From the NCBI GenBank assembly GCA_009838625.1, contig VXRG01000023.1, positions 1-47,547 on the forward strand: a stretch of 47,547 bases of DNA, in the 5' to 3' direction. A model generated the notes under the pieces. The model was not told the origin of the DNA and did no database searches. It was given only the letters and a program-made list of their open reading frames with translations. Position 1 is the first letter of the stretch. Each line of letters opens with the position of its first letter. The position numbers and the translations under genes are program-made. The DNA is from Caldilineaceae bacterium SB0664_bin_27. Its GTDB lineage: Bacteria; Chloroflexota; Anaerolineae; Caldilineales; Caldilineaceae. Shown here piece by piece: positions 1 to 8,962 of the stretch.

Positions 1-100
1 CGCTTTAGAATCTCTTCAGGCCTTCTCTACACTCCGATACCGTTCTCTTCCTGTACTGCACTGATGGATTTAGGAGCGGCTCGAGGCTGGACAGATTCTC

Positions 101-1294
101 ATGGCTGAAACAAGAAAATATCAAGAGACTCATCCCTGGCTAAAATTTCAGCTGGATCTACGCCGGTTAGATTATACGCTATGGTTTCAACTGGGAGAAG
201 TGCAGGCAAAATGCGAACAGGTCGCCGGTGTGCCGCTCCTGCCCGACGTTGAAGAGTACTTGCATCAGGTCTTTCTGGCAAAGGGAGCGCTGGCAACGAC
301 AGCCATTGAAGGAAATACACTGTCGGAACAGGACGCACTTGATTTGGTAAGAGGAGAACTCGAACTCCCTCCTTCTAAGGAGTATCTGGGGAAAGAAATC
401 AGTAACATCGTTAACGTCTGCAATGACATCCCGTAAGGCATCATATCCGGTGAACTTATTGAACTGACGGTTGACAGGATAAAAGAGCTAAATGCCCTGG
501 TCTTACATGACTTGCCTCTGACCGAGAGTGTTTCCCCTGGACTGATCCGAGACTACGATGTTGGGGTGGGGCGATATCGCGGAGCGCCGCATGAGGACTG
601 TGAGTATCTACTAACGAAGTTGTGTACCTGGCTCAATGTAGAGGGCTTGCTACCAAACGAGGAACTCAAAATTGCCTCAGGAGTTCTGAAGGCGATCGTT
701 GCCCATCTTTATTTGGCTTGGATCCACCCATTTGGCGATGGCAATGGTCGAACTGCTCGCTTAGTGGAATTTCAACTGCTACTGCTCAGCGGCGTACCGA
801 CGGCGGCAGCCCACCTACTTAGTAACCACTACAATCTGACCAGGACGGAATACTACAGGCAACTCGATCTGGCCAGCAAGTCGGGTGGCGATGTAATCCC
901 ATTCATCCAATACGCCCTGCAAGGTCTTGGAGATGGTCTGGATGAACAGCTTCAGACCATACGGGCACAACAATTCCACGTCTTTTGGATGAACCATGTT
1001 CACAGTTCGTTCCGCCAAAAGGTAACCCCCGCGGATTTGCGCAGGCGACAACTCGTGGTCGATCTGTCCGAGGAAACAGAGCCTGTACCGATTGTTCAAC
1101 TTCGTTACGTTTCACCCAAAATCGCGGAAGCCTACGCCGGCAAGACGGATCGGACGATTAGACGAGACCTCAATGCCCTGGAAAGAATGAACCTGATCAG
1201 AAGAAGCTTTGAGGGCGTCGAGATCAAAAGAGAATTGATGTCCGCTTTCCTCTCTCCAGTAATCGCGAGGGAGCAGACTAAGGATTCTTCGTAA
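101..1294 (+). pseudogene. Fic-family AMPylase-type gene split by one in-frame stop
   Basis: Fic proteins transfer AMP (or other nucleotide groups) from ATP to hydroxyl side chains of target proteins. The reading frame from 101 runs 111 codons to TAA at 434-436 and continues in the same frame to 1294, giving about 397 residues if the stop is ignored, a normal length for a class II Fic protein. The first part holds the inhibitory-helix motif TTAIEGN, matching (S/T)xxxE(G/N). The second part holds the full catalytic motif HPFGDGNGRTAR at 725-760, with histidine and nucleotide-binding residues intact. The C-terminus (DRTIRRDLNALERMNLI) looks like a winged-helix DNA-binding segment, common in this family. 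If the stop is real, a downstream restart near 512 would give an uninhibited Fic domain. A sequencing error is the main alternative. GGAG at about 75-78 lies rather far upstream of the start at 101. Confidence 0.85.
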
Positions 1295-1323
1295 GTTGCC
1301 TCGTTTTCCGCTGAACAAAAGTA

Positions 1324-1350
1324 GGGGAGAAAAGACATCCTCCTCTCCCC
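1324..1350. terminator. Hairpin between convergent genes
   Basis: GGGGAGA at 1324-1330 and TCTCCCC at 1344-1350 form a 7-bp stem with a 13-nt loop, just after the Fic stop and before the 3' end of the aldolase gene on the other strand. There is no clear T-run, so this is only a weak bidirectional terminator candidate. Confidence 0.35.
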
Positions 1351-1409
1351 CTGCTTCACTATGTACCCGTTCCGACACCTTGATCGACATCTTCAAGTCG
1401 CGAGCATAC

Positions 1410-2159
1410 TCACGAACCCGCCTTCTCCACCTTCCCCAGAAACGCCTGTCCGCCAGACGAAACCCAGGCCGCCCACCCTGTCAACACAAAGCGCGCCCCA
1501 ATCTGCAAGTAGTGCCCGACATTGTCGTCGCTCACCAGCGTCCCCGCGGTCCTGCCCGCCGCCGTGATCTGCTCCAGCGCCTTGTCAATCGTCGCCAGCA
1601 CCTCGGGATGTCCCCCTCCGCCAAGATACCCCATCGACTGTGCCAGGTCGCTCGGCGCCACAAAGAACACGTCAATGTGATCTACGGTCAGAATCTCGGC
1701 CAAATTGTTTACCGCCACGATATCCTCGATCAGAATGACGACGAGCGTCTCATCGTTGGCGCGGTCAAAGTAGTCCGGTACCCCGTATCCTTGGCGGCTT
1801 GTGTACATGCCCCGATTGCCTGCCGGATGAAACTTGGCCGCGTTGACGACCGCCTGCGCCTCCTCCTTCGTATTGACGTGTGGCACCACAATCCCTTGTG
1901 CACCCAGGTCAAACGTCCGGTAGATGATCCCCTCATTGTTCCTGTTAACCCGCACAACCGATGTCATGCCCCACAGGTCGCAGGCTCGTGTAAGATCAGG
2001 AATGTCACCGTAATCAACCGGGCCGTGCTCCCCTTCAAGCCAGATCGCATCGAAACCCAGCGGGCCCAGCTGATCAATCATGTCCGTGGAGTTGTTACCT
2101 GAGAGGCAGACAACGGGCTCGCCTCTTTCCAGCTTGTGCTTGGCTCTGTTCTCTCGCAT
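1410..2159 (-). CDS. HpcH/HpaI-family aldolase, 2-keto-3-deoxy-L-rhamnonate aldolase-like
   Basis: Class II pyruvate-dependent aldolase of the HpcH/HpaI family, predicted to split a 2-keto-3-deoxy acid into pyruvate and an aldehyde in the cytoplasm. Of 249 residues, H45 (in EGEHGP), R70 (in VRVNRN), E145 (ILIED) and D171 (APSDLA) fit the catalytic base, pyruvate-binding arginine and two metal ligands of the RhmA/YfaU type. The frame is open further upstream, but the start at 2159 is preferred because AAGGAG lies about 12 bases before it and the protein then begins at the usual place for the family. The partner reaction could come from the rhamnonate-dehydratase-like gene at 7708-8889, on the far side of the betaine transporter. 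Exact substrate is inferred; related family members act on other keto acids. Confidence 0.85.
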   Translation of the reverse strand: MRENRAKHKLERGEPVVCLSGNNSTDMIDQLGPLGFDAIWLEGEHGPVDYGDIPDLTRACDLWGMTSVVRVNRNNEGIIYRTFDLGAQGIVVPHVNTKEEAQAVVNAAKFHPAGNRGMYTSRQGYGVPDYFDRANDETLVVILIEDIVAVNNLAEILTVDHIDVFFVAPSDLAQSMGYLGGGGHPEVLATIDKALEQITAAGRTAGTLVSDDNVGHYLQIGARFVLTGWAAWVSSGGQAFLGKVEKAGS

Positions 2160-2253
2160 CGCTAAACGTCTCTCCTTCTGTCTGGATTCGAAACCATGGA
2201 ACGGGGGATCATGGCACAATTTTGCGGCTTAATTGGAAAAAGCTCAACTTACG

Positions 2254-2284
2254 AAAAAGGGCGGCCCAAAAGTGGGGCCGCCCT
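2254..2284 (-). terminator. Rho-independent terminator of the first proX-like gene
   Basis: Read on the minus strand, GGGCGGCCC (2275-2283), a short loop and GGGCCGCCC (2259-2267) form a 9-bp GC-rich stem, followed by a run of five T (complement of 2254-2258). It lies about 45 bases past the stop codon at 2328, where a terminator for the betaine-transporter genes is expected. Confidence 0.85.
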
Positions 2285-2327
2285 GCTCGGTACAGTTTTA
2301 CAGTCGTGCTGCAAAAAGGCCTTTCTC

Positions 2328-3377
2328 TTATTCTGTAGGCCATCCATCCGGAATCTCATTGGCCGCTAGCGCTTCCTCAATCGCAGCCGCAGCTTCGTCG
2401 GTTACCCACGCGCTCCAAATATCCGACCTGCTGTTCAGCCACCAGAGAGCAGCGTCATGGCTGGATGCGTCACTATTCGCTTCTTGCCAACGAGCGACCT
2501 CTTTGTAAACTTCGATATTGAAGTCCCACGCCTCCAGCATCTTGATAACGTCGGGCGCCGCGTCCACAAGGTCCGGATGGACGGCAATCAGAATATCCGC
2601 GTCTTCATATGCGCAAGCCTTGTTAGACTCCCAGCATTCGTCGCTATAGGCCGGTTCTTCTAAGCGGACCAGGTCCAGAATCAGAGCGGGATCATTCGTG
2701 CCCCATTGGTAGCCTATCCACGGTTCACCTCTCTCATAGGCGCCGTAAAGGTCGGCGTTCAGTGCCGCTCCGTCGCCTGGGTTCACGACATGTACATGGT
2801 CCTCCAGTTCATAGCCGATCACCTGGGCAGCATTTACCTCCTCGCACGCCCACCCTATGACACAGGAAACCAGTCGCGCTTTGCCCCCGGTCTCGGCCGA
2901 CGCAAACAGCTCCTTGAACTGTTCGTCCTTCAGGTCCTCCACACTGTCCAGCTCAGGGTACTGCTCCTGCAGATACTTGGGAATGACAAATGCCGACTGC
3001 CAGTCCTTGCCCAGACTCGCGCCAATCTCAACGACCTCCCCGTTGCCCAGGGCTTCATACCAGGCTTCATCCTGGTTCGGCAGCCAGATTTCCAGGGTTA
3101 CGTGTGTGTCACCTTTACGCAAGCCTTGGAACAGGGGCAATGTAGCGCCCAAGACGACATCCGTGGAATAGCCGTAACCCTTTTCTACAATGTACTGAGC
3201 AATACGGTTTTGGAGCTCTGCACTGGGCCAGTTCAAGTCACTGAAAATAATCGTATCAATGGAGGCCGCCGGGGCCTCCGCCTCTTCGCTCGGCGCGCTT
3301 TGCTGAGCCGGTGCCACACACGCCGCAGTGAGGGTGATGATGAGCAAGAGTATGAGAATACGATATTGTGCACGCAT
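2328..3377 (-). CDS. proX: Glycine betaine/proline-type ABC substrate-binding lipoprotein, copy A
   Basis: OpuAC/ProX-family binding protein of 349 residues, expected to be lipid-anchored outside the membrane and to hand quaternary ammonium or amino-acid-like osmolytes to the ProW/ProV pair encoded upstream. The N-terminus is a lipoprotein signal: hydrophobic ILILLLIITL and lipobox TAAC with cysteine at about residue 20. The mature part carries the family blocks EIWLPNQ, GYQWGTNDPALIL and a C-terminal NEIPDGWP, plus cysteine pairs in SCVIGWACEE and DECWESNKAC that may form disulfides. AGGAG lies about 9 bases before the ATG at 3377. It is closely related to the gene at 3977-5020 along its whole length, so the locus has two binding proteins for one permease. 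Ligand is not shown by sequence. Confidence 0.88.
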   Translation of the reverse strand: MRAQYRILILLLIITLTAACVAPAQQSAPSEEAEAPAASIDTIIFSDLNWPSAELQNRIAQYIVEKGYGYSTDVVLGATLPLFQGLRKGDTHVTLEIWLPNQDEAWYEALGNGEVVEIGASLGKDWQSAFVIPKYLQEQYPELDSVEDLKDEQFKELFASAETGGKARLVSCVIGWACEEVNAAQVIGYELEDHVHVVNPGDGAALNADLYGAYERGEPWIGYQWGTNDPALILDLVRLEEPAYSDECWESNKACAYEDADILIAVHPDLVDAAPDVIKMLEAWDFNIEVYKEVARWQEANSDASSHDAALWWLNSRSDIWSAWVTDEAAAAIEEALAANEIPDGWPTE

Positions 3378-3976
3378 GATGCTTTTCTCCTGTGGTTTGG
3401 TCTCTTGAAGCCAGAATCTGCGGACAAGCCTTGAGAAAGGGATAGAGTCGAGTGCGGAAAATGAACTGCCTCGTCCCGCCCTCCCAGCTTTGCTTACCTA
3501 CAAACTGGCTAAGTCTTGGTGCGTAAGTAGTCCGCCCAATCGTCTGAGTTGCCAAACGGGGGCGGCCTTCGGCCTTCAGACTTCCTGAGGACTGCTACTA
3601 TGGTCTCCGTATCAGTTGCAGTCCGCCAGGGCAGCTGCACGGCACAAGGCAACTATAAATGGCACCCAGTTTCCCCCACGGATTCCGTGTAGGTGGTTGG
3701 ATGACCCGAAAACCACGGTTGGAGGCGGGATCTGTACTTGGCCCTTACATTTTAACACCTTTTCAAGTATTGGGTAATTGTATTATTCCGGCTATGTCTG
3801 CCTCGCCATGCAAACGATGCAGGCAACGTCGGGAAAGACGGCCCCGAAAGTCATGTCGGGATGGAGAACAAGATCTGACGGCACGGCCGCCGCACCTGAT
3901 CCGTAGCCCGGCGCCCGACACCCTGAGAAGCCGTTCCTTCTACGATTTGAACAAAGAGGAGGATCGGGAAGAAAGT
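3378..3976. other. 599-base gap between the two proX-like genes
   Basis: No gene was found here. The part next to 3377 holds the Shine-Dalgarno sequence of copy A. An AT-rich stretch at about 3748-3795 stands out and could hold a minus-strand promoter, which would let copy A be expressed separately from proVW. No clear -35/-10 pair or terminator was recognised. Confidence 0.4.
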
Positions 3977-5020
3977 CTACTCATCAGGCCAACCATCCGG
4001 GATCTCGTTGGCCGCAAGAGCTGCCGCAATCGCCGACGCCGCCTCGTCTGTGACCCATGTGCGCCAAGTTTCGGCATTGCCGTTAAGCCACCATAGCGCC
4101 GCATCATTTGCGCTTGCACCGTCGGTATTTTCCAGCCAGGCCGCCACTTCGCGATACAAGCTGATGCGGAAGCCCCAAACCCGCAGCATCTCAACTACGC
4201 CCGGCGCGGCCTCAAGCAGGTCAGGATGCACTGCGACAACGATCGTAGCGTCTTCGTAAGCACAGGCCTTTGTCGTGGACCAGCACTCGTCGGTGTATGC
4301 CGGCTCCTTGAGACGGACCAAGTCCAGAAGCAGCGCCGGGTCATTGGTACCCCACTGGTAGCCAAGCCAGGGCTCCCCATTCTCGTAAGCCCCGTAGAGG
4401 TCAGCGTTCAGCGCCGCGCCATCTCCAGGCGTGATGATATGCACATGCTCTTCCAATTCATAGCCCTCGACCTGGGCCGCGTTTATCTCCTCACAAGCCC
4501 ATCCGATCACACATGAGACCAGGCGCGCCTTGCCGCCTGTCTCCGGGGTCGCAAACAGCGCCATGAACTTCTCATCCTTCAGGTCCTCGACGCTGTCAAG
4601 TTCAGGATACTGCTCCTGGAGGTAAGCAGGGATCACGAAAGCGGACTGCCAGTCATTTCCCAGACTCATGCCAACCTCAACAACCTCCCCATTGGCCTCC
4701 GCTTCATACCACGCCTCAATCTGGTTGGGCAGCCAGATTTCCAGGCTTACCTGAATGTCGCCCCGCCGCAAGCCCTGGAACAACGGCAAAGTCGCGCCGA
4801 AAACGACGTCTGTAGGATGGCCGTAACCCTTTTCGACAATGTATTGGGCGATTCGGTTCTGAATCTGGGCGCTGTCCCAGTTATAGTCGGCGAAGACGAT
4901 CGTTTCTATCGAACCTGAAGTGGCAACCTTATCGCCTGCGGAACTTCGCTCCACCGGAGCGCAACCAACGAGGGCATTTATGACAAGGAGAAAGGCGAGT
5001 ACTCGCCATTGAGTAGGCAT
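3977..5020 (-). CDS. proX: Glycine betaine/proline-type ABC substrate-binding lipoprotein, copy B
   Basis: Second OpuAC/ProX-family binding protein, 347 residues. The signal peptide (WRVLAFLLVINAL) ends in lipobox LVGC, so it should also be a lipoprotein. It shares nearly every block with copy A (FQGLRRGDIQVSLEIWLPNQ, SCVIGWACEE, YQWGTNDPALLLDLVRL, EIPDGWP), while the signal peptide, the linker and the C-terminal third differ most. It lies 136 bases downstream of proW and is therefore the more natural operon partner of proVW. The Shine-Dalgarno sequence is weak (GAG about 10 bases before the ATG). The duplication suggests two related ligands or two expression regimes; this is inference. Confidence 0.88.
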   Translation of the reverse strand: MPTQWRVLAFLLVINALVGCAPVERSSAGDKVATSGSIETIVFADYNWDSAQIQNRIAQYIVEKGYGHPTDVVFGATLPLFQGLRRGDIQVSLEIWLPNQIEAWYEAEANGEVVEVGMSLGNDWQSAFVIPAYLQEQYPELDSVEDLKDEKFMALFATPETGGKARLVSCVIGWACEEINAAQVEGYELEEHVHIITPGDGAALNADLYGAYENGEPWLGYQWGTNDPALLLDLVRLKEPAYTDECWSTTKACAYEDATIVVAVHPDLLEAAPGVVEMLRVWGFRISLYREVAAWLENTDGASANDAALWWLNGNAETWRTWVTDEAASAIAAALAANEIPDGWPDE

Positions 5021-5156
5021 TCTCGGGTTTTCTCAGATAGTGTGGACCACAATCGAATTCCTTGCCGGCTTCGGAATGGGTCCCTCTCCAGTCAAACACT
5101 TGCAGTTTGTAGACTTTTCGGCTGATAGCCCAGCGAAATCAGGACCTGATTTCCGT

Positions 5157-6323
5157 CTATCCCGCACTCCGCCTGTCCTGCTGCTCCTGCGCCACCGACT
5201 GCGTCAAACGGTCAATAATGATCGCAAGGAACACGATTGCCAGCCCAGCGATCGCACCATTGCCCGGTTGGTTCTTTTGCAGCGCCCGCAGCACGTTGTC
5301 ACCCAGCCCGCCCGAGGCCACCATACTCGCAATCGTCACCATCGCCAGCGCCATCATCGTCGTCTGGTTGATCCCGGCCATGATCGTCGGCAGCGCCATC
5401 GGAATCTGAACCTTCATCAGCAGTTGATACGGTGTCGTCCCGAACGCATGCGCCGCCTCCACTGCCTCCGCCGAAACCTGCCGGATCCCCAGATTAGTCA
5501 GACGTATCACCGGCGGAACCGCGTAGATCAAGGTCGCGAAGATACCCGCAGGCTTTCCCAGGCCGAAGAAGAGAAGGCCCGGTAGCAGATAAACGAAACT
5601 GGGCATCGTCTGCATCCCGTCCAGAATCGGGCGCATCAGATTGTCCGCCACGCGGTTGCGCGCCGCCAGCACCCCCAGCGGCAAGCCCACGCCTACTGAA
5701 ATGACTACAGCCACCACCATCAGCGCAATCGTATCGATGGTGTTTTCCCACAAGTCCATGAATCCCACGAACAATAGCGCGAACAATGTGAATCCCACCA
5801 TCTTCCAGCGTCCTACTGCAAAAGATAGGACCGCAAGCGCCACCACGACGGTCGGCCAGGGTATCCACTTCAAAACGTCCTCAATTGTCACCAGCGCATA
5901 GGCAACCACGCTGCTCAGACCGTCAAACAGCCAACTTATCTCTACCGTCAACCAGTCGACAGCCTCGTCTATGACGCCGCTGATTAACTCCCTCAACGAC
6001 TTCTCCAGGACAAGTGTACCGCCGTTGTCAGTCTCGACTTCGGTCCGGGAAACTGTGGTCGGGAACCCCATTTCAGGGCCCCCGATGAAGAAGGAGGCAA
6101 TGAGCACAACCAGGACCAGCCCCCAGGCGGCCGGCCAAAAGTGACGAGGAAGCCCGGCCGCTTTGCTGCGCGGCACATGCGACTCCTCCGGCGGCAGGTC
6201 TCTTCTGCCCGCCCCGCGTGGCGGGAGATCGGCTTCCATGCCCTCAATCCTCAGTATGGCATCCATTCCAACTTGCTTCGCAGGCGGCTCAGCGCCCGTC
6301 TGCGGTCTGCTAAACTGGCTCAT
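5157..6323 (-). CDS. proW: Glycine betaine/proline-type ABC transporter permease
   Basis: Membrane component of the ProXVW importer, 388 residues. A charged N-terminal part of about 60 residues precedes the first hydrophobic segment (AAWGLVLVVLIASFFIGG), and a non-membrane stretch of about 50 residues follows. Further hydrophobic segments begin with TVVVALAVLSFAVG and TLFALLFVGFMDLW. The C-terminal half holds the binding-protein-dependent permease domain, with the coupling EAA-like segment around EAAHAFGTTPYQLLMKVQIPMA. The gene starts 15 bases after proV ends, so the two are very probably co-transcribed. The N-terminal extension before the first membrane segment is long compared with minimal OpuAB proteins but of the kind seen in ProW. 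Confidence 0.92.
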   Translation of the reverse strand: MSQFSRPQTGAEPPAKQVGMDAILRIEGMEADLPPRGAGRRDLPPEESHVPRSKAAGLPRHFWPAAWGLVLVVLIASFFIGGPEMGFPTTVSRTEVETDNGGTLVLEKSLRELISGVIDEAVDWLTVEISWLFDGLSSVVAYALVTIEDVLKWIPWPTVVVALAVLSFAVGRWKMVGFTLFALLFVGFMDLWENTIDTIALMVVAVVISVGVGLPLGVLAARNRVADNLMRPILDGMQTMPSFVYLLPGLLFFGLGKPAGIFATLIYAVPPVIRLTNLGIRQVSAEAVEAAHAFGTTPYQLLMKVQIPMALPTIMAGINQTTMMALAMVTIASMVASGGLGDNVLRALQKNQPGNGAIAGLAIVFLAIIIDRLTQSVAQEQQDRRSAG

Positions 6324-6338
6324 GTCAAAAGCTCCTCT

Positions 6339-7553
6339 CTAGACCGCCAACCCAGCGTCGGGAAGCTCATCGACCATTCCAGCCAAAAGGGCCCGTCGGT
6401 GTATCTCCCCCAGCAGCCGCCCCTCGTCGTCCACCACCGCGATGTAATATTCCGTTTCCGCCGCTAGAGGAATAATTTTCTCAATGAACGCAGCCGGGCT
6501 GGTGGTCGCCAAACCCTCCGTCTGCGCCGCTTCCAGGACACCAATGCCCTTGTTCTCCATATCCATTATCCGGTCCTGCGTAAGTATTCCCATGAGGACA
6601 TTACCGTCCCCGACCACGTAAGCCGCCTCGGCGCTATTGTCCCGCATGGCTGCCAGCGCAGCGCGGGCGTCCTGACCTTCGTGAATGACAACGTCCGGCT
6701 CCTGCATTATCGACCCCGCCCGGATCACCTTGGCGCGGGACACGTCCTGTACGAACTCGGTGACATAGTCATTAGCCGGTCGTGTGACGATCTCCTCCGG
6801 CGTTCCCTCCTGGACGATGACGCCGTCGCGCATGATTGCGATGCGGTCGCCCAGCTTCAACGCTTCATCCAGGTCGTGCGTGATAAAGACAATTGTCTTC
6901 TGAAGCTCAGACTGCAGCATGACCAACTCGTCCTGCATCTCCCTGCGAATGAGAGGGTCAAGTCCACTGAACGGTTCGTCCATGATCAGCACCTCCGGGT
7001 CGACAGCCAGCGCCCTGGCCAGCCCCACCCGCTGCTGCATGCCCCCGCTCATCTCGCTCGGAAAGTAGTATTCCCAACCCCTCAGGCCCACGGTCTCAAT
7101 TGCCTCGGCAGCCGCCCTGTAGCGGCTGTCCTTGTCCATGCCCTGTACTTCAAGACCGTACGCCACATTGTCCAGGACGCGGCGGTGAGGAAGAAGCGCG
7201 TAATTCTGAAACACCATCGCGATCTTGTCCCGTCGAAACTGCCGCAAGTCCTCCGCCGAGTACCTGCAAATGTCTTGTCCGTCAAACTGGATCTGTCCCT
7301 CCGTCGCCTCGATCAGCCTGATCAAACAGCGTGCCAGCGTCGACTTTCCGCTGCCCGAAAGACCCATAACCACGAAAGTCTGCCCTCTGGGCACACTGAA
7401 GGAGACGTCCCTCAGCCCCACCACGAGACCGAGTTCATCCTGAATCTCGTCGCGGCTCTTTGATGCGTGTTCCTGCAGTAACGCGCGCTCCGGCCTGCTG
7501 CCGAATACCTTCCACAAGCCGCTGACCTCAATGTGATAGGTTGCCTGTCTCAT
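6339..7553 (-). CDS. proV: Glycine betaine/proline-type ABC transporter ATPase with CBS domains
   Basis: ATP-hydrolysing subunit of the importer, 404 residues. Walker A is GLSGSGKST at 64-72, the Q-loop lies near NYALLPH (117-123), the signature is SEMSGGMQQR at 166-175, Walker B is LIMDEP at 189-194 and the H-loop histidine is H226 (ITHD). Residues from about 270 to 395 form two CBS repeats (VVGDGNVLMGILTQD and VVDDEGRLLGEI), the part that senses ionic strength in OpuAA. The N-terminal extension before the core (residues 1-45, with EVSGLWKVFG) is typical of ProV. It is the first gene of the proV-proW-proX-proX run; the promoter should lie in 7554-7707, where no clear consensus was seen. Confidence 0.94.
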   Translation of the reverse strand: MRQATYHIEVSGLWKVFGSRPERALLQEHASKSRDEIQDELGLVVGLRDVSFSVPRGQTFVVMGLSGSGKSTLARCLIRLIEATEGQIQFDGQDICRYSAEDLRQFRRDKIAMVFQNYALLPHRRVLDNVAYGLEVQGMDKDSRYRAAAEAIETVGLRGWEYYFPSEMSGGMQQRVGLARALAVDPEVLIMDEPFSGLDPLIRREMQDELVMLQSELQKTIVFITHDLDEALKLGDRIAIMRDGVIVQEGTPEEIVTRPANDYVTEFVQDVSRAKVIRAGSIMQEPDVVIHEGQDARAALAAMRDNSAEAAYVVGDGNVLMGILTQDRIMDMENKGIGVLEAAQTEGLATTSPAAFIEKIIPLAAETEYYIAVVDDEGRLLGEIHRRALLAGMVDELPDAGLAV

Positions 7554-7707
7554 TTTTTCGCCTGAAATGCTTTCGATGTAAGATTTTTTCGACTCTTATC
7601 TGATAGCACCTGGTTTCCGGAACTAGCTTTGAACTCCCCTGTCTTACCTTCAACAAATTCGTGCCGCTCGAAAGCAATAAACTCGGTCCCGCTGGGTTTG
7701 GACCTCC

Positions 7708-8889
7708 TCAAAGACTTTCAAGCAACGATCTGTCCACTTCGATGCCAAAACCGGGCGCCTCACTGGGAACAAGATGACCATCTTCAATAACCGCCGTCCC
7801 TGGCAGCGAAACCATCTCCGCCAGCGGCACGCCGGGAGGCGAAACGCCCCCGGACCGCTCACCCCATGTAACTGCAGGCATGGCAAAGGCCAGATGCTGC
7901 CCATAAGGGGAATTCATGCCCCCGTGCGGGATCACCTCAATCCCTGCCCCCTCTGCAATATGGCAGATGCGCACAGACGCCGATATCCCGCCCACCCACA
8001 GCGGGTCCGGCTGCCATATGTCCACCGGACGATCGTTTGCCGCCCGCGCAAAACTCTGCGGCAGATACCAGTGCTCACCCGTAGCCAGTGTTTGCCACGG
8101 CAGCCGCTGCCGCACTTGTGCAAATCCCTCCGTGTCATCCGGCAACAGAAAGTCCTCAATCCATCTGAGGCGATAGGGCCGCAACCTCTCCGCCAGCCGT
8201 ACCGTGTAATCCACGTCCAGCGCCATCCAGCAGTCCAGCATCAGCGCCATGTCGGGGCCGATCAGCTCGCGGGCACCTGAGACCAGCTCCTCCGCCTTCC
8301 GCAATCCCTCCTCGCCGTCAGCCGGCCCGTAAGGAAACGGCAGTTTCACCGCCCGAAAGCCCAGTTCCATATACCACGCAGCCTCGAAGCCGGTGGCGTA
8401 ACAGAAAATCCTCTCCTTCTGCGGCCCTCCCAGCAGTTCATAGACCGGCCGCTTCAGCACCTTCCCCTTCAAGTCCCACAACGCCAGATCAACCGCGCTG
8501 ATGGCGTAACTGGCCAGCCCCTGGCTTCCGTACGGCGTCGCCAGCCGCGACATCATATCGAAGATCTTCTCCGTGGCCATGCAGTTTTCGCCCACAATGT
8601 GAGGGCTGAAATGATCATTTATGACCCTGCAAACAGGCCCGGCAAACGAAGAAACGCCCAAACCAAACGTGCCGTCCTCTGCCGAAACAACGCACACAGT
8701 GGCCTTCCACTTGGCAGACCACGACGATCTCCGCTCTTTATACTTGGGATAGCGCCCCATCGGGCTCGACGGCTCCAGCCCATCCCACACATAGGACGGC
8801 CTCGGCGCGCTATCCTCCCCCCTGCGTCTCCGGCCGGGATTCAAAGCATCCATATTAGTCTCAAGAGCTTTGACCTCTGTGATTCTCAA
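7708..8889 (-). CDS. Enolase-superfamily sugar-acid dehydratase, L-rhamnonate dehydratase-like
   Basis: Mandelate racemase/muconate lactonizing enzyme family, 393 residues. These enzymes take a proton next to a carboxylate with Mg2+ help; the closest type by motif is L-rhamnonate dehydratase, giving 2-keto-3-deoxy-L-rhamnonate. Metal ligands fit D219 (LMLDCW), E245 (WIEDF) and E272 (ATGEH), and the catalytic base fits H322 (VIPHGGM). The block VKLPFPYGPADGEEGLRK carries K182 where the family has its second-strand lysine, but the K-x-K form is not complete, as in rhamnonate dehydratases. The start is a TTG at 8889, chosen because AAGGGG lies about 7 bases upstream and MRITEVKAL is the normal N-terminus. 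It may work with the aldolase at 1410-2159. Substrate is inferred. Confidence 0.85.
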   Translation of the reverse strand: MRITEVKALETNMDALNPGRRRRGEDSAPRPSYVWDGLEPSSPMGRYPKYKERRSSWSAKWKATVCVVSAEDGTFGLGVSSFAGPVCRVINDHFSPHIVGENCMATEKIFDMMSRLATPYGSQGLASYAISAVDLALWDLKGKVLKRPVYELLGGPQKERIFCYATGFEAAWYMELGFRAVKLPFPYGPADGEEGLRKAEELVSGARELIGPDMALMLDCWMALDVDYTVRLAERLRPYRLRWIEDFLLPDDTEGFAQVRQRLPWQTLATGEHWYLPQSFARAANDRPVDIWQPDPLWVGGISASVRICHIAEGAGIEVIPHGGMNSPYGQHLAFAMPAVTWGERSGGVSPPGVPLAEMVSLPGTAVIEDGHLVPSEAPGFGIEVDRSLLESL

Positions 8890-8962
8890 GGGAATCCCCT
8901 TTAGCCTCCGCCGTCTCCAGCTTTCCCGTTATGTGCCGCACCTAACGGAAACAGCCGTCATG

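Noticed and set aside
1296..2102. Plus-strand open frame of 268 codons over the aldolase gene
   Set aside because: Antisense shadow; the aldolase on the minus strand carries all catalytic residues, and this frame has no recognisable content.
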